From Hyphomicrobiales bacterium (lineage in GTDB: Bacteria; Pseudomonadota; Alphaproteobacteria; Rhizobiales; JALURZ01): a stretch of 25,380 nucleotides of DNA. Positions within the stretch are counted from its first letter, which is position 1; the number at the start of each line of letters is the position of its first letter. The stretch is from assembly GCA_027058735.1 (NCBI GenBank), contig JALURZ010000081.1:1-25380 (forward strand). Reading direction: 5' to 3'. Both the position numbers and the translations under genes were made by a program. This document shows positions 1 through 10,742 of the stretch, in pieces. The notes beneath the pieces are model-generated. The model saw nothing but the letters and a program-made list of their open reading frames with translations, did no database searches and was not told where the DNA came from.

Positions 1-303
1 AAAACGGTGAAAATGCACCAGGGCCACCATGGCGCCAACCATCCGGTCAAGGACCACACGACCGGAAAGGTTGAGATCACCTCGATGAACCACGGCTTCG
101 CGGTGGACGCGAAATCCCTTCCCGCCGGCATAACCGAAACCCATGTTTCCCTGTTCGATGGTTCGAATTGCGGGCTGGCGGTGGACGGCAAGCCGGTCTT
201 TTCCGTCCAGCATCATCCCGAAGCCTCCCCCGGCCCCCAGGACAGCCATTATCTGTTCACACGCTTCGCCGAAATGATGGAAGCCGCCCGCAAGGCAGCG
301 TAA
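1..303 (+). CDS. carA: Carbamoyl-phosphate synthase small subunit, C-terminal part (partial at left edge)
   Basis: This is the last 100 codons of the glutaminase subunit of carbamoyl-phosphate synthase; the 5' part lies outside the window. The subunit hydrolyses glutamine and channels ammonia to the large subunit CarB, feeding arginine and pyrimidine synthesis in the cytoplasm. The reading frame is open from base 1 to the TAA at 301-303. The diagnostic piece is the class I amidotransferase end motif HHPEASPGP: the His encoded at 214-216 and the Glu at 220-222 match the catalytic His/Glu pair of E. coli CarA (His353/Glu355). The earlier stretch GHHGANHPV is also typical of CarA. The partner gene carB starts only at 3345, so the two subunits are not in one contiguous operon here. 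Identification is secure; only the length is limited by the window. Confidence 0.96.
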   Translation, partial: KTVKMHQGHHGANHPVKDHTTGKVEITSMNHGFAVDAKSLPAGITETHVSLFDGSNCGLAVDGKPVFSVQHHPEASPGPQDSHYLFTRFAEMMEAARKAA

Positions 304-521
304 CCAGAACTTCGCGCATGCCGTTGGTTCGCGGATCCGTCTTTTGCCGTGGCGGATGTGCCCATGGCGCGCGTTCGCGCAGCCTGAGAGCCGCGCAAAG
401 CCCTGCCCCGAATGGCCGAAAACCGCGGCCATGTGAAAAAGCGCGGTTGACAAACGTGGCGCGCCGTCATCGTGTGAGGCCAGTATTTTATCGTGAACGG
501 ATGGAACAGGGGTGCCGTGTG

Positions 522-1292
522 ATGGCGGAATTCTTCGACGAAGAGCGGCTCGGCGACAGGGTCTTGCGCATGACCCTCAACCGGCCGCCGGCCAATGCGC
601 TGACTGTAGAGTTTCTGGGCGCGCTCGACGGCCGGCTGCGGGATCTCGCGCATGAGGGCAATGTGCGCGCCCTCCTGATTACCGGCGCCGGCAGGGCGCT
701 TTCGGCCGGCCTCGATCTCAAACAGGCGCCCGGCTTCACCCGCGCCCAGCAGACCGCCATGGTGGACGGGCTCAATCGCGTGTTCGCCAATCTCTATGCG
801 TTTCCCAAGCCGGTCATTACGGCGGTCAACGGACCGGCCATCGCGGGAGGGCTGTTTTTTGTGCTTGCCGCCGACTACCGGATTGCCGCCCCCGGCGCCC
901 TGTTCGGCCTGACCGAAGTGCGCATCGGCGCGCGCTTCCCCGTCAGTCCGCTGGAAATCGCGCGCGCGGAACTGGCGCCCGCCGCGGCCCGGCGCATCTT
1001 GCTTGGCGGGCGCAATGTCGAGGCGCAAAACGCGCTGGCAACGGGCCTGATCGATGAAATTGCGGCGCCCGATGGTCTGTTGGCGCGCAGCGAAGCGGTC
1101 GCGCACGATTATGCCGCGATTCCGCCGAAGGCCTTCGCCGGGGTCAAGGCGCAACTGCGCGCCCCCGCCCTGGCGACCATGAATGCGGCCATTGCCAACA
1201 AGACCGATCCCACGCGCGATGGCTGGTACACGGACGAAACGCCAGACGCGATGCGCGCGCTGTTTGAGACCGCGCGAAGCACCAGGCGCTGA
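522..1292 (+). CDS. Crotonase-family enoyl-CoA hydratase/isomerase, isomerase-like active site
   Basis: A 256-residue crotonase-fold protein that would act on fatty acyl-CoA esters in the cytoplasm. The oxyanion-hole segment SAGLDLKQ (around residues 61-68) and the second one, NGPAIAGG (around 102-109), are present. In rat crotonase two glutamates are catalytic. The first, in GGCELA, corresponds here to a Phe in AGGLFFVLAADYR. The second is kept, in FGLTEVRIG. Retaining only the second Glu is the pattern of delta3,delta2-enoyl-CoA isomerases such as ECI1, and the segments around it (ADYRI, GLTEVRIG) also resemble that group. I therefore infer an isomerase or related reaction rather than hydration. 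I chose ATG 522 because AGGGG lies about 10 bases before it; ATG 501 in the same frame lacks a clear ribosome site. It stands alone and converges on minE with a 26-base gap. Confidence 0.85.
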   Translation: MAEFFDEERLGDRVLRMTLNRPPANALTVEFLGALDGRLRDLAHEGNVRALLITGAGRALSAGLDLKQAPGFTRAQQTAMVDGLNRVFANLYAFPKPVITAVNGPAIAGGLFFVLAADYRIAAPGALFGLTEVRIGARFPVSPLEIARAELAPAAARRILLGGRNVEAQNALATGLIDEIAAPDGLLARSEAVAHDYAAIPPKAFAGVKAQLRAPALATMNAAIANKTDPTRDGWYTDETPDAMRALFETARSTRR

Positions 1293-1320
1293 CCGGCCGG
1301 ATCAACCCCGGCGCCCGGTC
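1291..1320. terminator. Possible bidirectional hairpin between enoyl-CoA isomerase-like gene and minE
   Basis: GACCGG at 1291-1296 pairs with CCGGTC at 1315-1320, with an inner CCGG/CCGG pair. It sits exactly between two convergent stop codons, where a shared terminator would be expected. There is no T-run on either side, so an intrinsic terminator is only a weak possibility. Confidence 0.25.
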
Positions 1321-1591
1321 ACGACCCAACCAGCAGCGGCGCCTCGGTCGATGCCAGAATTTCGATGTCGATCTTCAGCGTCGAAACCGCGCTGTCGCAT
1401 TTCATGGCGACCTGCACCTTGTCCGGCTCCACCGCGACATGGCGCCCGATTGCCGCCAGAATTTCCTCGCGCAGCACAACCACGAGATCGGACCGCCCGG
1501 CGAACGCACGCTGATGGGCCAGCATGATCTTGAGCCGTTCATGGGCGACCGGCGCGGACCCTCGCTTCTTGAGCATGGAAAACAGCCTCAT
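1319..1591 (-). CDS. minE: Cell division topological specificity factor MinE
   Basis: A 90-residue MinE, the usual length for alphaproteobacteria. MinE binds membrane-bound MinD, stimulates its ATPase and drives Min patterning, so that the division inhibitor MinC is kept away from mid-cell. The N-terminal amphipathic MinD-contact region MRLFSMLKKRGSAPVA, the following RLKIMLAHQR and the C-terminal dimer part (GRHVAVEPDKVQV, LKIDIEIL) all follow the family pattern. Its ATG (1589-1591 on the minus strand) overlaps the minD stop as ATGA, which implies translational coupling and close stoichiometry with MinD. It is the last gene of the minC-minD-minE unit. Confidence 0.97.
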   Translation of the reverse strand: MRLFSMLKKRGSAPVAHERLKIMLAHQRAFAGRSDLVVVLREEILAAIGRHVAVEPDKVQVAMKCDSAVSTLKIDIEILASTEAPLLVGS

Positions 1592-2403
1592 GCGGCTCTC
1601 CCGCCGAACAGTCCGCCGAACAGTCTTTTCTTCTCGCTTGGAATGATCATCTCGACCTCTTCGCCCGCGAGGCGTCTGGCGGCATCGGCGAAAGCCCGGG
1701 CCGCCGCGCCCGATGGGTTGGAGATGGTGACCGGCGCGCCCAGGTTGGAGGCGCGCAGCACCTCCTCGCTTTCTGGAATGACACCCAGAAGCGGAATGGC
1801 CAGAAGGTCGATCACATCGTCCAGCCCCAGCATTTCGCCGCGCGCCACGCGGGCCGGATCGTAACGCTCGACGAGCAGGTGCTTGTCCACATGCTCCCCG
1901 TTTTCCACCCGCTCGGTCTTGGAATCGAGCATCCCGATAATGCGGTCGGAATCGCGCACCGAAGAGATTTCCGGGTTGGTCACGATGACCGCGATGTCGG
2001 CGTGGCGCATGGCCAGAATGGCGCCGCGCTCAATGCCCGCCGGGCTGTCGCAGATGATCCAGTCGAAGCGTTTGCGCAATTGCGAGATGACGCTTGCCAC
2101 CCCCGCCTCGTTCAAGGCGTCCTTGTCGCGGGTCTGCGATGCGGGCAGCAGCCAAAGGCTTTCCAGGCGCTTGTCGCGGATCAGCGCCTGGGGCAGCTTG
2201 GCGTCGCTTTGCACGACATTTATGAGATCGTAGACGACCCGGCGTTCCGCGCCCATCATCAAATCGAGATTGCGCAGACCGACATCGAAATCGACGACCA
2301 CGACCTCCTTGCCTTCCCTGGCCAGGGCCGCTCCCAGAGCGGCGGTCGTGGTGGTCTTGCCCACACCGCCCTTACCCGATGTCACGACGACGACTTTGCC
2401 CAT
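1588..2403 (-). CDS. minD: Septum site-determining ATPase MinD
   Basis: A 271-residue ParA/MinD-type ATPase. In its ATP form it dimerises, binds the inner membrane, recruits MinC and is released by MinE. The deviant Walker A motif GKGGVGKTT lies at residues 10-18, with the signature lysine at 11 and the P-loop lysine at 16. VVDFDVGLRNLDLMMG is the switch I/Walker A' region, and WIICDSPAGIE is Walker B with the MinD-type switch II. The C-terminus ends in a basic amphipathic segment (EKKRLFGGLFGG), matching the membrane-targeting helix. A strong ribosome site (GAGGAG) lies just before the ATG. The stop codon overlaps the minE start, and minC ends 13 bases upstream. Confidence 0.98.
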   Translation of the reverse strand: MGKVVVVTSGKGGVGKTTTTAALGAALAREGKEVVVVDFDVGLRNLDLMMGAERRVVYDLINVVQSDAKLPQALIRDKRLESLWLLPASQTRDKDALNEAGVASVISQLRKRFDWIICDSPAGIERGAILAMRHADIAVIVTNPEISSVRDSDRIIGMLDSKTERVENGEHVDKHLLVERYDPARVARGEMLGLDDVIDLLAIPLLGVIPESEEVLRASNLGAPVTISNPSGAAARAFADAARRLAGEEVEMIIPSEKKRLFGGLFGGRAA

Positions 2404-2416
2404 CTGATGCTCCTCC

Positions 2417-3127
2417 TCACACTTGGCCCTGCGGCCTGATTCTCATGATGCTTCCGTCAAGCCACACCTCGGCATCCCTGTTCAGGACCTCCGCGCCCAG
2501 GTCGTCGGCGGTCCGGTAAAGGCCGGCAATCGCCAGAAGCTCCGCATCGAGCGAGCGGCAGAAGATGCGCGCCTGCCTGTTGCCCATGGACCCCGCGATC
2601 GCACGCCCGCGCAACGAGCCATAGACATGGATCGAGCCGCCGGCGGCCACTTCCGCCCCGGAGGCGAGCGAGCCGGTAATCGTCACATCGCCTTGCGGAT
2701 AAAACACCGACTGGCCGGAGCGCACCGGCGCATCGATCAGCAGCGATGCGACGGGCGCGCGCTGGGGCGGCGGCGGTTCGCCCTGCGGCGCCTGGGGCAT
2801 CTCCACGATGCGCGTCATGCCGTTGCCCCCCTGCAGCGGCGACAGGTTTGGCCCGAGCCATGCCGGATCGATGCCTTCAACAGCGATAACGCGGATATCG
2901 CGCACCCGCATCTTCATCAGCAGATCGGTGGCGAGCGCGGAATCGAGCGAGAGTTTTGACAGATCGAGAACGACGGGACGTTCGCAGAACACGCCCTCGG
3001 ACCGCTCGATCCAGAGGTCGAAATCGCGCAGCCATTGATCGAACGGAGGTTCGGGCGTCAGCACAAACGCCAGAAACGAACGGCCGACAAGCCGGAACGA
3101 GGGGCATTTACCTACAGCAACAGACAC
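2417..3127 (-). CDS. minC: Septum site-determining protein MinC (FtsZ inhibitor)
   Basis: A 236-residue MinC, the effector that blocks FtsZ polymerisation when brought to the membrane by MinD. The N-terminal domain begins with FRLVGRSFLAFVLTP and runs to about residue 100. A Pro/Ala/Gln-rich linker (around 120-140, with PQGEPPPPQRAP) follows. The C-terminal beta-helix is recognisable from GQSVFYPQGDVTITGSL, EVAAGGSIHVYGSLRGRA and ARIFCRSLDAELLAIAG. The frame stays open further upstream (to 3292), but homology begins near residue 9, so I place the start at GTG 3127, which has AGG about 7 bases ahead. It is first in minC-minD-minE. A perfect CtrA-type box lies 48-63 bases before this start, suggesting cell-cycle control of the operon. 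Confidence 0.93.
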   Translation of the reverse strand: MSVAVGKCPSFRLVGRSFLAFVLTPEPPFDQWLRDFDLWIERSEGVFCERPVVLDLSKLSLDSALATDLLMKMRVRDIRVIAVEGIDPAWLGPNLSPLQGGNGMTRIVEMPQAPQGEPPPPQRAPVASLLIDAPVRSGQSVFYPQGDVTITGSLASGAEVAAGGSIHVYGSLRGRAIAGSMGNRQARIFCRSLDAELLAIAGLYRTADDLGAEVLNRDAEVWLDGSIMRIRPQGQV

Positions 3128-3174
3128 GGGCAACCTACAATTCACCCCAGCGCTCTGAATTGGCCGCAATATGG

Positions 3175-3190
3175 TTAACAAAACGTTAAC
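3175..3190. promoter_or_regulatory. Predicted CtrA box (TTAA-N7-TTAAC) between minC and carB
   Basis: The sequence reads TTAACAAAACGTTAAC, a perfect match to the alphaproteobacterial CtrA consensus TTAA-N7-TTAAC. Because the two half sites are each GTTAAC-like palindromes, the box reads correctly on both strands. It stands 48 bases upstream of the minC GTG and about 155 bases upstream of carB. Control of minCD by CtrA has been reported in Sinorhizobium meliloti, so minC is the more likely target. Whether it would activate or repress cannot be told, because the transcription start is not known. Confidence 0.7.
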
Positions 3191-3230
3191 GCACGGCCGG
3201 CCGGCCGTTTTCGCGGGCAAACCGGGCATT

Positions 3231-3259
3231 TTGGGGGTGGCGGCGGCGGCCCGCATACT
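3231..3259 (+). promoter_or_regulatory. Weak candidate promoter for carB
   Basis: TTGGGG at 3231-3236 and CATACT at 3254-3259 are separated by 17 bases and lie 86 bases before the carB ATG. Both hexamers deviate from the sigma-70 consensus. It is offered only because carB, far from carA and divergent from minC, must have its own promoter in this interval. Confidence 0.25.
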
Positions 3260-3344
3260 GTACCTAACGGCGCGGCGCGTTGGTTTGCACAAAGTCCCCT
3301 CACCGCGCCGCCCGGTTGGTATCCATCGTCACGGCAGCGAACCC

Positions 3345-6794
<3,450 letters not shown>

Positions 6795-6933
6795 TACATG
6801 GGCGATACTGCGCCCTGGATTAGACCCTTCCGCACATGATGGATATCGCTGGACATCCCTTCTCTGTCAAAAGGGACTTGAACCGGCGTTCTGATCCCGT
6901 GTCGGGAGGGTCGCCAGACAAAGTGGAAATACC

Positions 6934-7407
6934 ATGGAAAAGATTCCCATGACCGCTGAGGGTCACTCATCGCTGGTCGGCGAGATCAAGCGGCTGAAAA
7001 CCATCGAGCGTCCGCGCCTCATCAAGGCGATTTCCGAGGCGCGCGCCCACGGCGATCTTTCCGAAAATGCCGAATATCACGCCGCCAAGGAACAACAGGG
7101 CCTGACGGAGGCCCGCGTCGCGGAGCTTGAGGACAAGCTTGGCCGCGCCGAGATCATCGATGTTTCCAAACTCTCCGGCGAGCGGGTCGTTTTCGGCGCG
7201 ACCGTCAAGATTGTCGATGAGGACACCGAGGAGGAACGCGACTACCAGATCGTTGGCGAACTGGAAGCCGATGTGAAATCCGGACGCCTGTCTATCACAT
7301 CGCCCATCGCCCGCGCGCTGATCGGCAAGACCGTTGGCGACAGCGTCGAGGTTTCGACCCCCGGCGGCGGCAAGAGCTACGAGATTCTCAAGATTTCGTT
7401 TGCCTGA
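6934..7407 (+). CDS. greA: Transcription elongation factor GreA
   Basis: A 157-residue GreA, which enters the secondary channel of RNA polymerase and stimulates cleavage of backtracked transcripts. The N-terminal coiled coil covers about residues 10-77 and carries the acidic tip motif GDLSENAEYHAAKEQQ. The C-terminal FKBP-like domain follows, with VFGATVKIVDEDT, SPIARALIGKTVGD and YEILKI. The ATG at 6934 is chosen because MEKIPMTAEG is the usual opening of the family. The 139-base leader after carB contains a 6-bp stem (TCCCTT at 6858-6863 with AAGGGA at 6875-6880) and the purine-rich GGGAGGG near 6904-6910. carB-greA adjacency is common in Hyphomicrobiales. Confidence 0.97.
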   Translation: MEKIPMTAEGHSSLVGEIKRLKTIERPRLIKAISEARAHGDLSENAEYHAAKEQQGLTEARVAELEDKLGRAEIIDVSKLSGERVVFGATVKIVDEDTEEERDYQIVGELEADVKSGRLSITSPIARALIGKTVGDSVEVSTPGGGKSYEILKISFA

Positions 7408-7449
7408 ACAGCCGCCCCGGTTGGCGGTCCTCACGGTTATTTTACCGGT

Positions 7450-7520
7450 TTTTGCGCCCGCCCGATTGCATCTGGCCCGCGCAACACCAACATGATGTGA
7501 TGCGGGCCGAAGGCGCAAAA
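7450..7520. repeat. Nested inverted repeat (71 bp) downstream of greA
   Basis: TTTTGCGCC at 7450-7458 is the exact reverse complement of GGCGCAAAA at 7512-7520. Inside, GGCCCGC at 7474-7480 matches GCGGGCC at 7502-7508. Together they could fold into one long, interrupted hairpin, possibly a 3' structure of the greA transcript or a processed small RNA. No classic T-run follows on the plus strand. On the minus strand the structure would end in AAAA followed by CCGG, so neither direction gives a textbook terminator. Confidence 0.4.
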
Positions 7521-7607
7521 TCGAAAGCGCATATTCGGCGCATGATCATTGTTATTGGCGGCACGGCTGTGGCGTGTGGGCGATGACGGCCATGGAGGAA
7601 GACGATA

Positions 7608-7997
7608 ATGTTCAGCACATCTTTTTTGCATTCAGGAAAAATCATTGGCGGCGCCGTTGGTCTGGCCGTGCTTGGCCTGGCGGCAACCGCGCCACTGGCG
7701 CCGGCCCATGCGGGCAACCACGTCCACAAGGCCTATTCCTACTACAACAATGAATTCATCGTGCGCGAGCAGCCAAACGGCAACCGCATGGGGCTCACCG
7801 TTTACCGGCTGGCGGGAGACCAGTGGGAGCGCGAAAACGGCATCACCGTTTCGATGGGCCAGTACAAGAGCCGCCGCGGCTCGGCGATGGCGATGCGGAT
7901 CCTGCGCGAGGGGCGTTTCCTGGGCCGGGTCAAGGTTGATCTGGACAATCCGCTCAACACCGATCTCAATCTTGGCGACGGCGGTGTTCGCCGGTAG
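7608..7997 (+). CDS. Small secreted protein of unknown function
   Basis: A 129-residue protein I do not recognise. It has a clear Sec signal peptide: a short polar N-terminus with Lys11, a hydrophobic core (IIGGAVGLAVLGLAA) and a probable cleavage site after AHA at residue 35. The mature part, about 94 residues, has no cysteine and is rich in charged and aromatic residues (HKAYSYYNNEFIVREQPNGNRMG, WERENG, YKSRRG, NLGDGGVRR). A strong GGAGGAAG ribosome site lies about 6 bases before the ATG, which supports real translation. It is a single gene between greA and the convergent Lrp-type regulator, 20 bases away end to end. It is probably periplasmic or exported; I can give no more specific role. 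Confidence 0.8.
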   Translation: MFSTSFLHSGKIIGGAVGLAVLGLAATAPLAPAHAGNHVHKAYSYYNNEFIVREQPNGNRMGLTVYRLAGDQWERENGITVSMGQYKSRRGSAMAMRILREGRFLGRVKVDLDNPLNTDLNLGDGGVRR

Positions 7998-8017
7998 CAC
8001 GGTTGCGGACTGGAATG

Positions 8018-8503
8018 TCAGGGTCTGGGCCGGGCGGCAACCGGGATACCGGGTTCGTATTTGGTCCGTCTGATGGTGAGCGAGGTGCGCACGCTGTCAA
8101 CGTTCGGCGCGGTGGTCAGATGGTCCATGACGAAATTCTGGAAATCGCCGAGATCGGCGGCCACGCAGCGCAGCACGAAGTCGAACTCGCCTGACTGCAT
8201 GTAGCATTCGCGAACGACCGGCCAGGTGTCCGCCAGAGCGACAAACGCGGCCAGATCGGCTTCCGCCTGACTGGCGAGGCCGACGAATGCGAAGGCCCTG
8301 ACCTGAAACCCCAGCCTGGGCAGGTCAAGAACCGCCCGGTAACCGGTGATCATGCCAGCCTGTTCGAGCGCCTTGACGCGGCGCAGGCAGGGCGGCGGGG
8401 AAATGCCCACACGGCTGGCCAGTTCCACATTGGTCATGCGCCCGTTCGCCTGCAACTCAAACAGGATCTTCCAGTCGATATCATCCAGAACAGCCGAGCG
8501 CAT
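8018..8503 (-). CDS. Lrp/AsnC family transcriptional regulator
   Basis: A 161-residue leucine-responsive-type regulator. Residues 1-60 form the AsnC winged helix-turn-helix, beginning LDDIDWKILFELQANGRMTN and continuing VELASRVGISPPPCLRRVKALEQAGMI. The C-terminal RAM ligand-binding and oligomerisation domain follows (AFAFVGLASQAEADLAAF, CYMQSGEFDFVLRCVAADL). Such proteins usually bind amino acids and control amino-acid metabolism or transport, and often autoregulate. The open frame reaches 8728, but MRSAVLDDIDWK is the family start and has AGGAAAG about 8 bases ahead, so ATG 8503 is chosen. It is divergent from trxB with a 282-base shared upstream region. The target genes cannot be told from the sequence. 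Confidence 0.93.
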   Translation of the reverse strand: MRSAVLDDIDWKILFELQANGRMTNVELASRVGISPPPCLRRVKALEQAGMITGYRAVLDLPRLGFQVRAFAFVGLASQAEADLAAFVALADTWPVVRECYMQSGEFDFVLRCVAADLGDFQNFVMDHLTTAPNVDSVRTSLTIRRTKYEPGIPVAARPRP

Positions 8504-8785
8504 GGTCCGCTTTCCTGCATTTCGCTTCTGTTCGCGGCCGCATCGTGTGCCGGCGCGACGCCACCCCCCTTTAACCCACAACCATAGGCCGGGGAAACCG
8601 GATCGGAAAGCAACAATATTTCGTGATAGCCCAGCGGGCCAAAAGACTGGTCCACAGCCGGGATTTCGGTTATGTCCTTGGGATATTGGGCCGGTGTGCC
8701 GTGATATCGGAAATCCGGCCCGGCGCAAAACGGATCAGGTGGCATCATTGTCGCGATTCCGGCACGCCTTGGTGAGCAATTGACG

Positions 8786-9745
8786 ATGACGACGCATTCG
8801 AGAATTCTCATTCTGGGATCCGGGCCGGCCGGATATACGGCCGCCATCTATGCCGCCAGAGCGATGCTTGAACCGATGCTGATCGAAGGAATGCAGCCGG
8901 GTGGGCAGTTGACGATTACCACCGATGTCGAAAATTACCCCGGGTTTGCCGACGTTATTCAGGGTCCCTGGCTGATGCAGCAGATGCGCGCCCAGGCGGA
9001 ACATGTGGGAACCAGAATAATTTCCGACACGATCAGTGATGTGGATCTCGCATCGACCCCCTACAGGCTGACCGGCGACAGTGGCGAGACCTACGCCACC
9101 CGAGCGCTGGTCATCTGCACCGGCGCCCAGGCGAAATGGCTGGGGCTGCCGTCCGAAGAGGCGTTTCAGGGGTTTGGCGTTTCGGCATGCGCGACCTGCG
9201 ATGGCTTCTTTTTTCGCGACAAGGAGGTGCTGGTGATCGGCGGCGGCAACACCGCTGTCGAAGAAGCGCTGTTCCTGACCAAATTCGCCAGCTTGGTCAC
9301 CCTTGTTCACCGCCGCGATGAACTGCGCGCAGAAAAGATCCTGCAGCAAAGGCTTTTCGCCAATGACAAGATCGAGGTCCGCTGGAATTCGGTGCTTGAG
9401 GAGGTTCTGGGCACGCGGGACCCGAAGAGCGTGACCGGCGCGCGCCTGAAAAATGTTGCAACGGGCAAGACCGAAGACGTCGCCGCGCACGGGGTGTTCA
9501 TCGCCATCGGCCACGCGCCGGCGACCGAACTGTTCGCCGGCAAGCTGGACATGAACGAAGGCGGCTACATCGTGACCCGGCCGGATTCGACCCGCACCAG
9601 CCTGCCCGGCGTCTTTGCCGCGGGGGATGTCACCGATGAAACGTTTCGCCAGGCCGTGACCGCGGCGGGGCTGGGCTGCATGGCGGCCCTTGAAGCGGAA
9701 AAATATCTGGCGGGCCTGCAGGCCGGCGGCATCGCCGCCGAATAG
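8786..9745 (+). CDS. trxB: Thioredoxin-disulfide reductase
   Basis: A 319-residue FAD enzyme that passes electrons from NADPH to thioredoxin in the cytoplasm. The N-terminal FAD motif GSGPAGYTAAIYAARA lies near residues 10-25. The redox-active pair CATC, followed by DG, has its cysteines at residues 135 and 138. The NADPH-binding GGGNTAVEEALFLT follows near residue 152, and the C-terminal FAD motif GVFAAGDVTDETFRQAVTAAGLGC closes the fold. Length and motif order match the low-molecular-weight bacterial TrxB. The frame also allows TTG at 8780, but only the ATG at 8786 has a sensible spacing (9 bases) from GGTGAG, and MTTHSRILILGSGPAG is the usual start. A LysR gene follows 84 bases downstream, as is common in rhizobia. 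Confidence 0.97.
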   Translation: MTTHSRILILGSGPAGYTAAIYAARAMLEPMLIEGMQPGGQLTITTDVENYPGFADVIQGPWLMQQMRAQAEHVGTRIISDTISDVDLASTPYRLTGDSGETYATRALVICTGAQAKWLGLPSEEAFQGFGVSACATCDGFFFRDKEVLVIGGGNTAVEEALFLTKFASLVTLVHRRDELRAEKILQQRLFANDKIEVRWNSVLEEVLGTRDPKSVTGARLKNVATGKTEDVAAHGVFIAIGHAPATELFAGKLDMNEGGYIVTRPDSTRTSLPGVFAAGDVTDETFRQAVTAAGLGCMAALEAEKYLAGLQAGGIAAE

Positions 9746-9829
9746 GCCCGCAGGGTTGCGCGCGTGCCGGTGTTTGCGCCGATGCCGGGGCCGGCGTCTG
9801 GATGTTTCGCCTGAATTGGATTGCCGTTC

Positions 9830-10720
9830 ATGGACTGGGACAAATTTCGCGTATTTCACGCCGTCGCGGAAGCCGGCAGTTTTACCCAGGGCGGCGAGGC
9901 GCTGGGGCTCAGCCAGTCGGCCGTCAGCCGTCAGGTCTCCAGCCTCGAAGCCGATCTGAAAGTGTCCCTGTTTCACCGTCATGCCCGCGGCCTGATACTG
10001 ACCGAGCAGGGCGAATTGCTGTATCGCACAGCCCATGACATGTATGCCCAGGTCGCGTCCGCGACGGCGCGGCTGACCGATTCCACCGAAAAACCCAGCG
10101 GCGAACTGGCGATAACGACGACGGTGGGCCTGGGCTCGATCTGGCTGACTCAGAGACTTGCGGACTTCATCGAGCTGTATCCGGCGATAAAGGTCAATCT
10201 CATCCTCGATGACCGCGAGCTCAATCTCGCCATGCGCGAGGCCGACGTTGCAATCAGGCTGCGCCGGCCGGTGCAGCCGGACATTATCCAGCGCAAGCTG
10301 TTCACCGTTCATTTTCACATTTACGCCGCGCCCTCCTATCTGGAAAAATACGGCACACCGTTCGATCTTGCGGATCTGGACAAGCACAAGCTGATCGTCG
10401 CCGGACCGAGAATGCCCAACTATATCCGCGACATGAACTGGCTCCAGACCGCCGGACTGCCGGCGGGACAGGCGCGCGAACCGGCCTTGATGGTGAACAA
10501 TGTCTATGGCCTGCGCCGGGCGGTGGAAACCGGCTGCGGCATCGCCATGCTGCCCGACTACATCATCACCCAATATGTCAATCTGGTGCGCATCATGCCC
10601 GACATCAACACCCCGGAATTCGATACCTATTTCGCCTATCCCGAGGAATTGCGAAACTCGAAACGCGTGACCGTCTTTCGTGATTTCCTCGTTGCGAAAG
10701 CCAGGCAATGGTCGTCCTGA
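9830..10720 (+). CDS. lsrB: LysR-family regulator of the LsrB/VtlR type
   Basis: A 296-residue LysR-type regulator with an N-terminal winged helix (DWDKFRVFHAVAEAGSFTQGGEALGLSQSAVSRQVSSLE) and a periplasmic-binding-protein-like effector domain (ITTTVGLGSIWLTQRLADF, VNNVYGLRRAVETGCGIAMLPDY, EELRNSKRVTVFRDFL). Wording and position directly after trxB match LsrB of Sinorhizobium and VtlR of Brucella and Agrobacterium, which control redox and envelope functions and activate AbcR-family sRNAs. I call it by that name from remembered similarity and synteny. ATG 9830 is chosen over the in-frame TTG at 9821 because homologs begin close to DWDK. Only one cysteine is present (in ETGCGIAML), fewer than reported for the redox-sensing S. 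meliloti protein. A predicted AbcR-like sRNA lies immediately downstream. Confidence 0.88.
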   Translation: MDWDKFRVFHAVAEAGSFTQGGEALGLSQSAVSRQVSSLEADLKVSLFHRHARGLILTEQGELLYRTAHDMYAQVASATARLTDSTEKPSGELAITTTVGLGSIWLTQRLADFIELYPAIKVNLILDDRELNLAMREADVAIRLRRPVQPDIIQRKLFTVHFHIYAAPSYLEKYGTPFDLADLDKHKLIVAGPRMPNYIRDMNWLQTAGLPAGQAREPALMVNNVYGLRRAVETGCGIAMLPDYIITQYVNLVRIMPDINTPEFDTYFAYPEELRNSKRVTVFRDFLVAKARQWSS

Positions 10721-10742
10721 GAAACACTGCTTTCCAAGCCAT

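Noticed and set aside
447..475. TTGACA at 447-452 as a promoter for the crotonase gene
   Set aside because: The -35 is perfect, but at 16-18 bases downstream there is nothing resembling a -10 box. A match by chance cannot be excluded.
6858..6915. tRNA-like string GGGACTTGAACC on the leader of greA, resembling the reverse complement of a T-arm
   Set aside because: No anticodon arm, D-arm or acceptor stem could be found on either strand around it, so it is taken as part of the untranslated leader.
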